Source: CAIKZJ01 sp964626015 (lineage in GTDB: Bacteria > Bacteroidota > Ignavibacteria > Tepidaquicellales > Tepidaquicellaceae). Taken from it: a stretch of DNA of 14,950 nucleotides. The notes under the pieces were generated by a model. That model did no database searches, was not told the DNA's origin, and was given only the letters and a program-made list of their open reading frames with translations. The stretch spans positions 1-14,950 of the forward strand of contig CAZVCC010000067.1 of NCBI GenBank assembly GCA_964626015.1, in the 5' to 3' direction. Position 1 is the first letter of the stretch. Each line of letters starts with the position of its first letter. Positions 1 to 8,004 of this stretch are shown piece after piece. A program made the position numbers and the translations under genes.

Positions 1-118
1 CTACTAATAATATATGTGTTTATTTTTGGTGGATGATAGCTTGCGGAAAACAGGAGTAATTTCGTTTTTCAATATGACGATACTTAAAAACATTTTTTAA
101 TGAATTTTTTGGGGTTAT
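1..118. other. Non-coding stretch downstream of the metallophosphoesterase
   Basis: AT-rich sequence between the window edge and the gene stop. I see no convincing gene, terminator hairpin or RNA here. A T-rich run (92-112) lies next to the stop but lacks a stem. Confidence 0.5.
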
Positions 119-1804
119 CTACTTCTTAATCGGTATTCCGTAATTCTGAATCTTCGTCTGCATTTCGGGACTCAATTGTTTTACGAGTTCTACATTATAA
201 GAAAACACAGGCGGTACATTAAATATCTGATTTGCAGCTATTGCATAGGAACGTGATATTTCTGCGAATGATCCTTCTTTTACCGCAGGGTCAACATTGG
301 TCGCAAAAATTGAAATAGTATTATCACTGTTACGCATTATCTCAAAAGTACGGAACTGCTGCGGAAATTCACGTAATGATGAGGTTTCAACTTCCCAGAA
401 TCCAAATTCAGGATGGTTTGCATCGGGAGATTTCAAAGCAGTTACTGTATTAAGGTGGCGATGACCTGCAACCCAAAGAATTATATTAGAATATTTATGT
501 AGTTTTGATAAAAATTCATCTTCTGTTCCAAACGAGTATTTACTCCAACCCAATTCAGGGTTAGGGTCATTTATTCCTATTGGAATGTGTGCTGCAATAA
601 TCATAAGTTTTCCTTCAGACTGTCCTTTATCAAGTTCATTGAAAAGCCAGTCGTATCTTTCCTTATCAAGTTCAGCATGGCCGTAAATATCATCATCCGG
701 GTCATCATCCCTTTGTGTGTCATCAAGAACAATAACCTTGAGAGGTAAATTTGCATTTGGTTCAAAAGTATAACAGCCGAATCCCCTCTTTGCATCCGCT
801 TCGTTAAATCCATGTCCGACAGGATTTGCAGATGTATTAAAAAATTCTTCTAACCATTCTTCTCTTTTTAGTGAACGACGATTTGGGTCAGCAGGAATTT
901 TATTAACTTTTGTAGTATTAACAGGTCCTATATTTATTACATCTCCATATATTGTACTTCCGTCCATGACACCCATATAAAATCCTCTACTTTTAATTCC
1001 CAGTGGATCTCTTAATACATCTCCCATATTTAAAACATTCTCACCTGAATAGGTTTGCAGCAAGTAATCATCAGGATATTTTATACCCATCCAAAAATGG
1101 TCGTGATTACCCAATGCCTGATACCATGGAATTGTTTTATCGAGTCCCGCTGCTTTGTACTCATCCTGATAATCATTATTTGGTCCCGGTATCGGGTCAT
1201 CCTTAATACCTGAATCAGGATTAATCATTTTACCGTCAAGAACATCTATAAACCATCTTGTTTCGTTGTATTGTGTATTGTTTGCATTATCCCCAAGCGA
1301 TATACCAAAATCAAAAGGGTTCTGTTTATGAAGAGCATTAGCAGTTTGAATTGCTGCATCGAGTACGTGAGTTGTATAAAGCATTATTGCCGAATATGCA
1401 GAAATAATCCCTCCTTTAAATCCGAACAATATTACCTGCGTCGGTGATTCTTTATCAGTTAAGTGTATATCGGTAATGGTAAAGAAATTTAATAACTTTG
1501 CTATTATTGAAACCGAAGTATTAGAATATGCCGGGGACATAATATCAAGTCTCTTTTCATATTCCAGTCCGGGACCGAACTTCCAGACTCCGTAACCGTT
1601 CTGAGCATATTTTGATATTTCATAAGGAAATATTTTCTCAGCATCATTAGGAACAGGAACGGGTACTACTGTTCTTTCGTGTGTCGTGAACACTTTAGAA
1701 TCAATCGGATAACTTGTCGGTTGTGAGTTGCAATTATTAATCGTACTTAATATAAATCCCAGTACAATCAATGGGAAAATCCAGATACTGATAATCTTAT
1801 TCAT
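119..1804 (-). CDS. Exported metallophosphoesterase (TIGR03768-like), probable lipoprotein
   Basis: A 561-residue calcineurin-like metallophosphoesterase, expected to hydrolyse phosphomonoesters or diesters with a two-metal centre outside the cytoplasm; the substrate cannot be told. All the metal-binding blocks are visible in order: D112-x-H114 (TDIHL), G171-D172-N173, G232-N-H-D-H236, H406 (AAHIP) and G447-H-R-H450. Long insertions between GNHDH and H406 match the longer TIGR03768-type phosphoesterases, an assignment made from memory. The N-terminus has a hydrophobic stretch (residues 4-22) ending at Cys25. The preceding Asn-Asn is a poor lipobox, so lipidation is likely but not certain. It lies 44 nt after the HAD phosphatase gene on the same strand and is probably co-transcribed with it. 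Its first 20 codons are nearly the same DNA as those of that neighbour. I see no Shine-Dalgarno sequence; the start is set by the signal peptide. Confidence 0.86.
   Translation of the reverse strand: MNKIISIWIFPLIVLGFILSTINNCNSQPTSYPIDSKVFTTHERTVVPVPVPNDAEKIFPYEISKYAQNGYGVWKFGPGLEYEKRLDIMSPAYSNTSVSIIAKLLNFFTITDIHLTDKESPTQVILFGFKGGIISAYSAIMLYTTHVLDAAIQTANALHKQNPFDFGISLGDNANNTQYNETRWFIDVLDGKMINPDSGIKDDPIPGPNNDYQDEYKAAGLDKTIPWYQALGNHDHFWMGIKYPDDYLLQTYSGENVLNMGDVLRDPLGIKSRGFYMGVMDGSTIYGDVINIGPVNTTKVNKIPADPNRRSLKREEWLEEFFNTSANPVGHGFNEADAKRGFGCYTFEPNANLPLKVIVLDDTQRDDDPDDDIYGHAELDKERYDWLFNELDKGQSEGKLMIIAAHIPIGINDPNPELGWSKYSFGTEDEFLSKLHKYSNIILWVAGHRHLNTVTALKSPDANHPEFGFWEVETSSLREFPQQFRTFEIMRNSDNTISIFATNVDPAVKEGSFAEISRSYAIAANQIFNVPPVFSYNVELVKQLSPEMQTKIQNYGIPIKK
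1750..1790 (-). repeat. Copy 1 of a 41-bp duplicated signal-peptide segment
   Basis: This 41-bp stretch inside the signal-peptide coding part of the metallophosphoesterase gene matches 2841-2881 in the HAD phosphatase gene at 37 of 41 positions by eye. Both encode the same type of leader (SIWIFPLIVLGFI here, SIWIYPLILMGFI there). The mature proteins are unrelated, so the similarity is limited to the leader. Confidence 0.8.
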
Positions 1805-1848
1805 AATATTATTTTAAAATTTAATAAATATAATATATTATTTTAAAC

Positions 1849-2895
1849 CTATTTCATTTCATACGGATAAACAAACTTCCAGTCGTTTTTCATATCTACA
1901 ACTGTCCAGCCCTTTGCATTTGCTTCATCAAGTGCTTTATCAAAACGTCCGTATGGTGAATTACGGTCGTATGCGTATTCCCTTTCTGCATCTGTATGAT
2001 GAACAAAAAGTGCAAACCTCAATCCGCTGCCGCCTGTTGTCCATTGCATCATTTGTAAATCACCGTCTGAATTTCCGAAAGATGCTATTGGTCTGCGGCC
2101 TATGTATTGATAGATAGCAATTGGTTTTCCAGCATTATCATTTTTTAGGAATATTTCAGGTATTTGAACTACTACCGGTTTACCGTTACGAATTTCGAAC
2201 TTCATTTTAAAACTTGTTCCAATAACCTGTTCGGGCGGGATACCATAAACCTTCTCCGCCCATGGACGCATAAAATCGACACTGCCTCCGGAAACGATAT
2301 ACGTCTTGAATCCTTTACTTCGTAAATATGCAAGCAGTTCAAGCATTGGTTGAAAAACCATTTCAGAATATAACTTACCGGTCTCAGGATGCTTTGCCGT
2401 ATCAATCCAGTCCTTAACTATTTTTGCGTATTCATCAGATGTATAATCTGCGCTCACGGTCATTACTAAATTATCAATTAAAGCAGGATCGCTTTCCAAA
2501 ACAGTTTTAATATCATCCTCAAGTACAGCTTTGAACGGCTGTTTATTTTTCCAATCAGAGTGCTCAGGCGCCATTGCTTTAATTCTGTCAAAAGTAAAAA
2601 TGAGCTGAAAATACATAGGTTGTTCCGACCACAAAGTCCCGTCATTATCAAACGAAGCAATACGCTCTGCGACAGGTACAAAATCAGATGAACCTTCTTT
2701 TGTAACTTTCTCTACGAAATTTATGATTGCTTTCTTATGATCTGTTTCATTCCAGGAAGGTAATGGATTTGAAATATTAGATGTGGTACTGCTATCTTTC
2801 TGTAAACTATTATTTTTAGAGCAACCGCTGTTTAGAATAAATATAAATCCCATTAAAATTAATGGGTAAATCCAGATACTGCATTTATTCCTCAT
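1849..2895 (-). CDS. Exported HAD-family phosphatase, probable lipoprotein
   Basis: A 348-residue haloacid dehalogenase-superfamily hydrolase, likely a phosphomonoesterase forming an aspartyl-phosphate intermediate. Motif I is D83-N-D85-G-T87 (nucleophile D83, acid/base D85), motif II is in VSGGS at 201-205, a candidate motif III lysine is K257, and motif IV is G274-N-S-D-G-D279. The 80 or so residues between motifs I and II form a helical cap like that of phosphoserine phosphatase-type HADs. The N-terminus is a hydrophobic segment (residues 7-21) ending in NSGC25, a plausible lipobox, so the enzyme probably sits on an outer or periplasmic membrane face. It is the first gene of a two-gene minus-strand unit with the metallophosphoesterase, suggesting joint phosphate scavenging or removal of phosphate groups from extracellular compounds. 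The substrate is unknown. Confidence 0.85.
   Translation of the reverse strand: MRNKCSIWIYPLILMGFIFILNSGCSKNNSLQKDSSTTSNISNPLPSWNETDHKKAIINFVEKVTKEGSSDFVPVAERIASFDNDGTLWSEQPMYFQLIFTFDRIKAMAPEHSDWKNKQPFKAVLEDDIKTVLESDPALIDNLVMTVSADYTSDEYAKIVKDWIDTAKHPETGKLYSEMVFQPMLELLAYLRSKGFKTYIVSGGSVDFMRPWAEKVYGIPPEQVIGTSFKMKFEIRNGKPVVVQIPEIFLKNDNAGKPIAIYQYIGRRPIASFGNSDGDLQMMQWTTGGSGLRFALFVHHTDAEREYAYDRNSPYGRFDKALDEANAKGWTVVDMKNDWKFVYPYEMK
2841..2881 (-). repeat. Copy 2 of a 41-bp duplicated signal-peptide segment
   Basis: Partner of 1750-1790, with 37 of 41 bases identical and no gaps. It encodes the hydrophobic core of the HAD phosphatase leader. The match stops abruptly just before the lipobox Cys, which suggests a copied or recombined leader rather than ancestry of the whole gene. 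Confidence 0.8.
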
Positions 2896-2928
2896 GCTGA
2901 TTTAATTTAATTGCTTGAGATATATAAT

Positions 2929-2973
2929 AAAGGTATTGTTTAATAATTAAAATGCAATTACAACAATACCTTT
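2929..2973 (-). terminator. Hairpin terminator after fabH
   Basis: A perfect 12-bp inverted repeat, AAAGGTATTGTT at 2929-2940 and its complement at 2962-2973. A smaller inner stem (2944-2948 with 2956-2960) shortens the loop to seven bases. Read on the minus strand it follows the fabH stop by 17 nt and is followed by a loose T-rich run (TTTATTATAT). It also sits before the HAD phosphatase start, separating the two transcription units. The stem is AT-rich and the U-tract imperfect, so strength is uncertain. Confidence 0.62.
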
Positions 2974-2990
2974 TTAAAACTTGAATTAAA

Positions 2991-3995
2991 CTATATCGCC
3001 CATTTAAGATAAACCGAGCCCCAGGTATATCCCGCACCGAAGCTTGTGAGAATTAAATTATCTCCCTTTTTTATTTTACCTGCATAATAGTATTCGGAAA
3101 CACATGAAGGAATAGTTGCTGAAGTTGTATTACCATATTTGTGAATATTTACCATTACTTTTTCCAGACTTACACCCATTCTGTCTGCAGTAGCCTGAAT
3201 GATTCTCATGTTTGCCTGATGCGGTACAAGATATGCAACATCTTCGGATTTAAGATTATTCTTTTCCATTATTTCAGCTGAAACATCTGCCATACCTTTA
3301 ACTGCAGCTTTGAAGACGACCTTTCCGTCCTGACGAACGAAATGCATCTTCTTATCGACTGTTTCATGTGAAGCAGGATTTAAGCTTCCCCCTCCGGGTT
3401 GATTGAGGAAGTCTTTCCCCGAGCCGTCGACATGAAGGATGTGGTCGAGTATACCAATTGATTTGTCTTCCGTCGGTTCGAGTAAAAACGCTGCTGCAGC
3501 ATCACCAAATAAAATGCAGTTATTTCTGTCAGACATATCAGCTAAGACTTGCATTTTATCGGCACCAATAATAAGAACATTTTTATAAGCACCGCTTTGA
3601 ATAAACTGAATAGCAGTTGAAAGCCCGAATATGAAACCAGAACATGCCGCTGAAAGGTCAAAACCGAATGCATTCTTTGCACCGATAGCCTCAGCGACTA
3701 AGATTGCAGTTGCAGGGTACATCATATCCGGTGTAACAGTAGAAACAATAATAAGATCAAGTTCTTCCGCAGACATGCCTCTTTTTTCGAGAGCCATTTT
3801 TGCAGCTCTGATTGCCATGTAGGAAGTAGGCTGGTCAGGTTCAGTAAATCTTCTTTCGGAAATACCTGTTCTAGTTTTTATCCACTCATCAGTCGTATCG
3901 AGAAAACTTTCATAATACGAATTAGGGATTACTTTGTCGGGGAAAAAATGACCGACCGCGCTTACGTAAGCATTGTAAGGTCCTTTGTTGCTCAT
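2991..3995 (-). CDS. fabH: 3-oxoacyl-ACP synthase III (FabH, KAS III)
   Basis: A 334-residue condensing enzyme that starts fatty-acid synthesis by joining acetyl-CoA, or a branched acyl-CoA, to malonyl-ACP. The Cys-His-Asn triad is complete: C118 in DLSAACSGF, H259 in VPHQANMRI and N289 in YGNTTSATIP. The N-terminal TRTGISERRF block and C-terminal LTSFGAGYTWG are typical of FabH, and the length is normal. The ATG has a good Shine-Dalgarno (AAAGGA, seven bases before the start), and only four bases separate it from the clpC stop, so it is very likely translated from the clpC message. Primer preference (straight or branched) cannot be read from sequence. A wax- or secondary-metabolite KAS III is possible but no biosynthetic neighbours support that. 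Confidence 0.95.
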   Translation of the reverse strand: MSNKGPYNAYVSAVGHFFPDKVIPNSYYESFLDTTDEWIKTRTGISERRFTEPDQPTSYMAIRAAKMALEKRGMSAEELDLIIVSTVTPDMMYPATAILVAEAIGAKNAFGFDLSAACSGFIFGLSTAIQFIQSGAYKNVLIIGADKMQVLADMSDRNNCILFGDAAAAFLLEPTEDKSIGILDHILHVDGSGKDFLNQPGGGSLNPASHETVDKKMHFVRQDGKVVFKAAVKGMADVSAEIMEKNNLKSEDVAYLVPHQANMRIIQATADRMGVSLEKVMVNIHKYGNTTSATIPSCVSEYYYAGKIKKGDNLILTSFGAGYTWGSVYLKWAI

Positions 3996-3999
3996 TTAA

Positions 4000-6516
4000 T
4001 TATCCTTTATTTTCTTTAGATTCTTCAATTATTTCATCATTAGAGTCCGTGCTTGCTGAGCTTGACTTAACTGGTTCGAAAATTATTTCTTCAGTGCCCT
4101 TTTTCAACTTCACACGTACTTTAGTATTTTCTTTAATATTTCCTTTAAGAATTTCCTCACTCAGAGGGTCTTCAAGATACTTTTGAATAACCCTTCTCAA
4201 AGGTCTTGCTCCGTAATTCTGGTCATAACCTTTATCTCCAAGAAATTCTTTTACCGGCTTTGATAATTCAATCGTAATATTCTGATTTACAAGTCTCTTC
4301 TGCAGTGTTTCAACAGAAATTTCAACTATTTTCAGAATACTATCTCTTCCAAGCTGATGGAACACTATAAAATCGTCAATTCTATTTAAAAATTCAGGGG
4401 AAAAAACTTTCTTAACTGCGTCGTTAATTGAAGACTTCATTTTATCATATTTTGTCTCGTCTTTCGATTCACCAAATCCGAATACTTTATCCATCTTAAT
4501 TTCACGCGTGCCAATGTTTGAAGTCATAATAATTATCGTATTCTTGAAATCGACTTTACGTCCGAGACCGTCAGTAAGCATACCATCATCAAGGACCTGC
4601 AAGAGAACGTTAAACGTGTCCGGATGTGCCTTTTCGACCTCATCAAGCAGAACAACGCTGTAAGGTTTCCTTCTTACCTTTTCTGTCAGCTGCCCGCCTT
4701 CTTCATAACCAACGTATCCTGGAGGAGCGCCCACGAGCCTTGAAACATTAAACTTCTCCATGTATTCGCTCATATCGACGCGGATTAAAGCATCTTCAGA
4801 ATCGAAAAGAAATTTTGCGAGCTGTTTTGCAAGTTCGGTTTTACCCACGCCTGTAGGACCGAGAAATATGAATGAGCCAATAGGTCTGTTCGGGTCTTTG
4901 AGTCCTGCTCTTGCTCTTCTTATTGATTTTGAAATCTTCTCGATTGATTCATCCTGACCGATTAATACCTTTTTAAGATATTCTTCCATGTGAACAAGCC
5001 TCTTTGTTTCCGATTCTGCAACTCTGTTAACAGGAATACCTGTCATCATTGCGACTACGTCAGCAATGCTTTGTTCTGAAACTTCATAGAATGTGTTCTG
5101 AGACTTTAAATCGAAATCAAATTTAGATTCTTCTAACCTTGCGATTAAACCCTTTTCTTTATCCCTTAGCTTCGCAGCTTCTTCGTAATTCTGAGCTTTA
5201 ATAACTTTCATTTTTTCCTGTTTTACAGATTCAATTTCTTCTTCAAGCTTGGCAATATCTTCCGGAACTACGATGTGAGCAAGGTGCACTCTTGAGCCTG
5301 CCTCGTCCATGACATCGATTGCTTTATCGGGAAGAAATCTGTCAGTAATGTATCGGTCGCTGAGTCTCACAGCTTCTTCAATTGCTTTTTCTGTGTACCT
5401 GACTGAGTGATGCTCTTCGTATTTGCTCTTTATATTAGTTAGTATTTGAATCGTTTCCTCGACAGAAGGAGGCTCTACCATAATTTTCTGGAATCTTCTA
5501 TCCAGCGCTCCATCTTTCTCGATGAACTGCCTGTATTCATTTAAAGTAGTGGCGCCGATACACTGCAGCTCACCTCTTGACAATGCAGGTTTGAAAATAT
5601 TAGATGCATCAAGTGATCCGCTTGCACCTCCTGCACCGACAATAGTATGAAGTTCATCGATAAAAAGAATAACATCTTTAGCTTTTTCGAGTTCGTTCAT
5701 AACAGCTTTCATTCTTTCTTCGAACTGACCTCTGTATTTTGTCCCTGCAACCAGAGCAGCCAGATCCAGAGAAACGACTCTTTTGTTGTGCAATACTCTC
5801 GAAACAGTTTTCTGCACAATTCTTAAAGCAAGTCCTTCCGCAATTGCCGTTTTTCCAACACCCGGTTCACCGATGAGTACAGGATTATTTTTCTTCCTCC
5901 TGCTCAAAACCTGAGCTACACGTTCAATTTCTTTCTCTCGTCCAACAATAGGGTCGAGTTTATTTTCAGCTGCAAGCTTTGTTAAATCCCTGCCGAAATT
6001 GTCGAGTACGGGTGTTTTTGATTTATCTGTTTTTCTTTCAGAAGTTTTGCTCTGCTGTGAGGAGCCTGCAGCAGATTTTTGTCCGGTTAGTATGTTGACA
6101 AGTTCGGTTTTAACGCTGTCATAAGTGACGTTAAACTGATGAAGTATCTGCGATGCAAGGTTATCGTCTTCTCTTAGAATCGAAAGCATTAAATGCTCCG
6201 TACCAATAATATCAGATTTGAAAAGTTTTGCTTCAAGATAAGTAATTTTTAAAACTTTCTCGGCTTGTTTTGTAAGCGGAATGTTACCGATGGTTAAAGT
6301 ACTGCCTGAATGTTTTACTGTATCTTCGATGTTTTTCTTCAAGGCGTTTAAATCAACACCTAAATTTTTGAATATACTTATAGCAAGTCCTTCACCTTCT
6401 CTAAGTACGCCAAGCAGCAGGTGTTCAGTTCCAATATAATCATGCCCAAGCCTTATTGCTTCTTCCCTGCTTAGTCTGATAACTTCCTGTACTCTTTGAG
6501 AAAAATTACTGTCCAT
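4000..6516 (-). CDS. clpC: ClpC: AAA+ unfoldase of the Clp protease
   Basis: An ATP-dependent Hsp100 unfoldase that feeds substrates to ClpP in the cytoplasm. With the start chosen here it is 838 residues: a double Clp-N repeat (about 1-145), AAA module 1 with Walker A GEPGVGKT (216-223) and Walker B VILFIDE (about 281-288), a UVR-type coiled middle segment (about 433-463, QNYEEAAKLRDKEKG) that marks ClpC against ClpA and ClpB, AAA module 2 with Walker A GPTGVGKT (553-560) and Walker B VVLLDE (621-626), and a C-terminal D2 domain. A VFGFG segment fits the ClpP-docking loop. An in-frame ATG 42 nt further upstream exists, but the chosen one begins the conserved MDSNFSQRV sequence, is preceded by AGGAAGG nine bases away, and avoids overlapping the upstream gene. 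Confidence 0.96.
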   Translation of the reverse strand: MDSNFSQRVQEVIRLSREEAIRLGHDYIGTEHLLLGVLREGEGLAISIFKNLGVDLNALKKNIEDTVKHSGSTLTIGNIPLTKQAEKVLKITYLEAKLFKSDIIGTEHLMLSILREDDNLASQILHQFNVTYDSVKTELVNILTGQKSAAGSSQQSKTSERKTDKSKTPVLDNFGRDLTKLAAENKLDPIVGREKEIERVAQVLSRRKKNNPVLIGEPGVGKTAIAEGLALRIVQKTVSRVLHNKRVVSLDLAALVAGTKYRGQFEERMKAVMNELEKAKDVILFIDELHTIVGAGGASGSLDASNIFKPALSRGELQCIGATTLNEYRQFIEKDGALDRRFQKIMVEPPSVEETIQILTNIKSKYEEHHSVRYTEKAIEEAVRLSDRYITDRFLPDKAIDVMDEAGSRVHLAHIVVPEDIAKLEEEIESVKQEKMKVIKAQNYEEAAKLRDKEKGLIARLEESKFDFDLKSQNTFYEVSEQSIADVVAMMTGIPVNRVAESETKRLVHMEEYLKKVLIGQDESIEKISKSIRRARAGLKDPNRPIGSFIFLGPTGVGKTELAKQLAKFLFDSEDALIRVDMSEYMEKFNVSRLVGAPPGYVGYEEGGQLTEKVRRKPYSVVLLDEVEKAHPDTFNVLLQVLDDGMLTDGLGRKVDFKNTIIIMTSNIGTREIKMDKVFGFGESKDETKYDKMKSSINDAVKKVFSPEFLNRIDDFIVFHQLGRDSILKIVEISVETLQKRLVNQNITIELSKPVKEFLGDKGYDQNYGARPLRRVIQKYLEDPLSEEILKGNIKENTKVRVKLKKGTEEIIFEPVKSSSASTDSNDEIIEESKENKG

Positions 6517-6520
6517 AACA

Positions 6521-6970
6521 TTAATCCTTCCTGCAATTTTCCTGCAATAATTTAACAATTTTTTCAGCTACAACAAATTCATTCGTATTTTCGATTTCAT
6601 GTCTTGGGATAAGCGAAATTAAACTACCGTCTTTTATCATTCCTATCTGCGGAGATGAAGGCGGATTTGGTTCGAAATATCTTCTAACTTCGTTAACTGC
6701 TTCCTTTTCCATACCTGCAAACACTGTGAGAAGTCTGTCGGGCATAAAATTGTTTTCTTCAGCCCATTTCATGGCAAGTTTTAAACCGGGTCTTGCTTTC
6801 CCAGCTGCGCATCCGCATACAGAATTTACGAATACGAGGGCTGTTCCTTGAGTTCCTATTTCATTAATTACATCATTTTTATTAAGTAATTCTTTAAAGC
6901 CCAGAGCTGTCACTTCATCTCTCATCGGCTTAACTAAGTTTGGGTCATACATGCTGAATTCTATTTTCAT
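6521..6970 (-). CDS. Bacilliredoxin BrxA/BrxB (YphP/YqiW) family protein
   Basis: A 149-residue thioredoxin-like protein of the bacilliredoxin family, which in Firmicutes removes bacillithiol from S-bacillithiolated proteins. Family hallmarks are the N-terminal LVKPMRDEVTALGF, the active-site C52-G-C54 in NSVCGCAAGKARP, and SSPQIGMI...IPRHEIE near the end; the length is normal. C52 would be the attacking cysteine. C146 near the C-terminus is an extra cysteine whose role is unclear. It stands four bases upstream of clpC, and its stop region holds the clpC ribosome binding site, so the two are surely coupled. No Shine-Dalgarno is visible before its own start. The window does not show which low-molecular-weight thiol the organism makes. 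Confidence 0.92.
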   Translation of the reverse strand: MKIEFSMYDPNLVKPMRDEVTALGFKELLNKNDVINEIGTQGTALVFVNSVCGCAAGKARPGLKLAMKWAEENNFMPDRLLTVFAGMEKEAVNEVRRYFEPNPPSSPQIGMIKDGSLISLIPRHEIENTNEFVVAEKIVKLLQENCRKD

Positions 6971-7012
6971 TTTAGATTTGTAATAATTTTTTCTACTGAT
7001 AAAACATATATA

Positions 7013-7867
7013 TTATTTATTTAATTTCAAATATTTATAAAACCAATCTCTACGCAATTTTCTTACTGTATTTCGTTCTTTTCTAAGGTAATGGTCTCCA
7101 TTTTCTATTGTTTCAAGCCTTAATTCGGCTCTTATATACTCTGATAGTTTTTTATACATTTGGACTGAATCCTGATAAGAGACTTTATCGTCTGCCGTTC
7201 CGTGAATCATCAGCAGGGGTACTTCCGGACGAATAGATTCAAAGAAATCGACAGCTGAGCGTTTTCCGATTTCTTCAAGAATTTTCTTCTCGTCGGCACC
7301 TTTGAAAAGCCCGTAGAACTTATCCTTTAGTTTCGAATTCTTTTCGAAATTGCTCCTTAAATCAGCGAGCCCTGCAACAACAATTGCACACTTTAAAAAG
7401 CTTAATTTAGTCAATAATTGATAAGTCATCATACCACCCCTGCTCCATCCTTCAACACCGATATTTTCACCGTCAAATGCAGGCATTTTCATCCCAATTT
7501 TAAGTATGTTAAGAATATCACCGATATCCCTGCCGCCGAATTCATCCTTTTGTCTATATTGTGATGCAACTACGATATATCCCCATGAAGCAATTTCACC
7601 GAGTATGCCTGATGCCAAAAAGTCGTCAAGCCTTCCGTTTTTTTCATCTCCTCCCCTATTCCAGAGAATTAGCGGATACCTTTTAGTTTCTGAGCTTTTT
7701 GGTTCGGCAATATATCCATCAACTAAATATCCTTCGGAATTATACAATACTCTTGAAATAATTACATTATTAGCAACATCCGCACTCCAACCTTTTTCAA
7801 TAAGAGTTTTTTCGGATTCCGAAAGGTTAACTTGCTTTATTTCCTTTAATGCACTCATTGTGTACAT
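7013..7867 (-). CDS. Alpha/beta hydrolase, prolyl oligopeptidase (S9)-like
   Basis: A 284-residue serine hydrolase. The nucleophile elbow is G140-W-S142-R-G-G145, the acid is D226 (MIHGTADDKV) and the base is H259 (NGDHYL), giving a complete Ser-Asp-His triad in canonical order. The segment EFGGRDIGDI (109-118) before the elbow is typical of S9-type peptidases and dienelactone hydrolase-like proteins, but the beta-propeller of true prolyl oligopeptidases is absent. There is no signal peptide, so it is probably cytoplasmic. The reaction (peptide or ester) cannot be assigned. It is 42 nt upstream of the bacilliredoxin gene on the same strand and may head that operon. The start is uncertain: ATG codons at positions 1 and 4 are both possible, neither with a Shine-Dalgarno. 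Confidence 0.85.
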   Translation of the reverse strand: MYTMSALKEIKQVNLSESEKTLIEKGWSADVANNVIISRVLYNSEGYLVDGYIAEPKSSETKRYPLILWNRGGDEKNGRLDDFLASGILGEIASWGYIVVASQYRQKDEFGGRDIGDILNILKIGMKMPAFDGENIGVEGWSRGGMMTYQLLTKLSFLKCAIVVAGLADLRSNFEKNSKLKDKFYGLFKGADEKKILEEIGKRSAVDFFESIRPEVPLLMIHGTADDKVSYQDSVQMYKKLSEYIRAELRLETIENGDHYLRKERNTVRKLRRDWFYKYLKLNK

Positions 7868-7892
7868 AATATATAAAATGAAAGATGTTTAT

Positions 7893-7943
7893 AAGTCAAT
7901 TTTCATTAACCCAAGATTTTCGCTTTTATCATAGAATTGACTT
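7893..7943. promoter_or_regulatory. Divergent intergenic inverted repeat containing TTGACT promoter elements
   Basis: The 137-bp gap between the hydrolase (minus) and the orphan gene (plus) holds a perfect 9-bp inverted repeat, AAGTCAATT at 7893-7901 and AATTGACTT at 7935-7943. The right arm contains TTGACT, followed after exactly 17 bases by TAATTT (7960-7965), a sigma70-like promoter for the plus-strand gene. The left arm gives TTGACT on the minus strand with TATATA 18 bases on, but that would start transcription inside the annotated start codon of the hydrolase. It may be a pair of facing -35 elements or an operator. Confidence 0.45.
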
Positions 7944-8004
7944 TTAAAATTAAACTCCATAATTTTAGTTAAGTAATTTTTCATAAACTTAATATTTTAA
8001 TATT

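Noticed and set aside
6517..6558. Longer clpC start, 14 codons upstream
   Set aside because: It would overlap the bacilliredoxin gene, has no family similarity in the extra residues, and the internal ATG has a better Shine-Dalgarno.
7506..7934. Plus-strand 142-codon open frame opposite the hydrolase
   Set aside because: It lies almost entirely antisense to a well-supported hydrolase with an intact catalytic triad; its composition (Ser/Pro/Leu rich) is that of a shadow frame.
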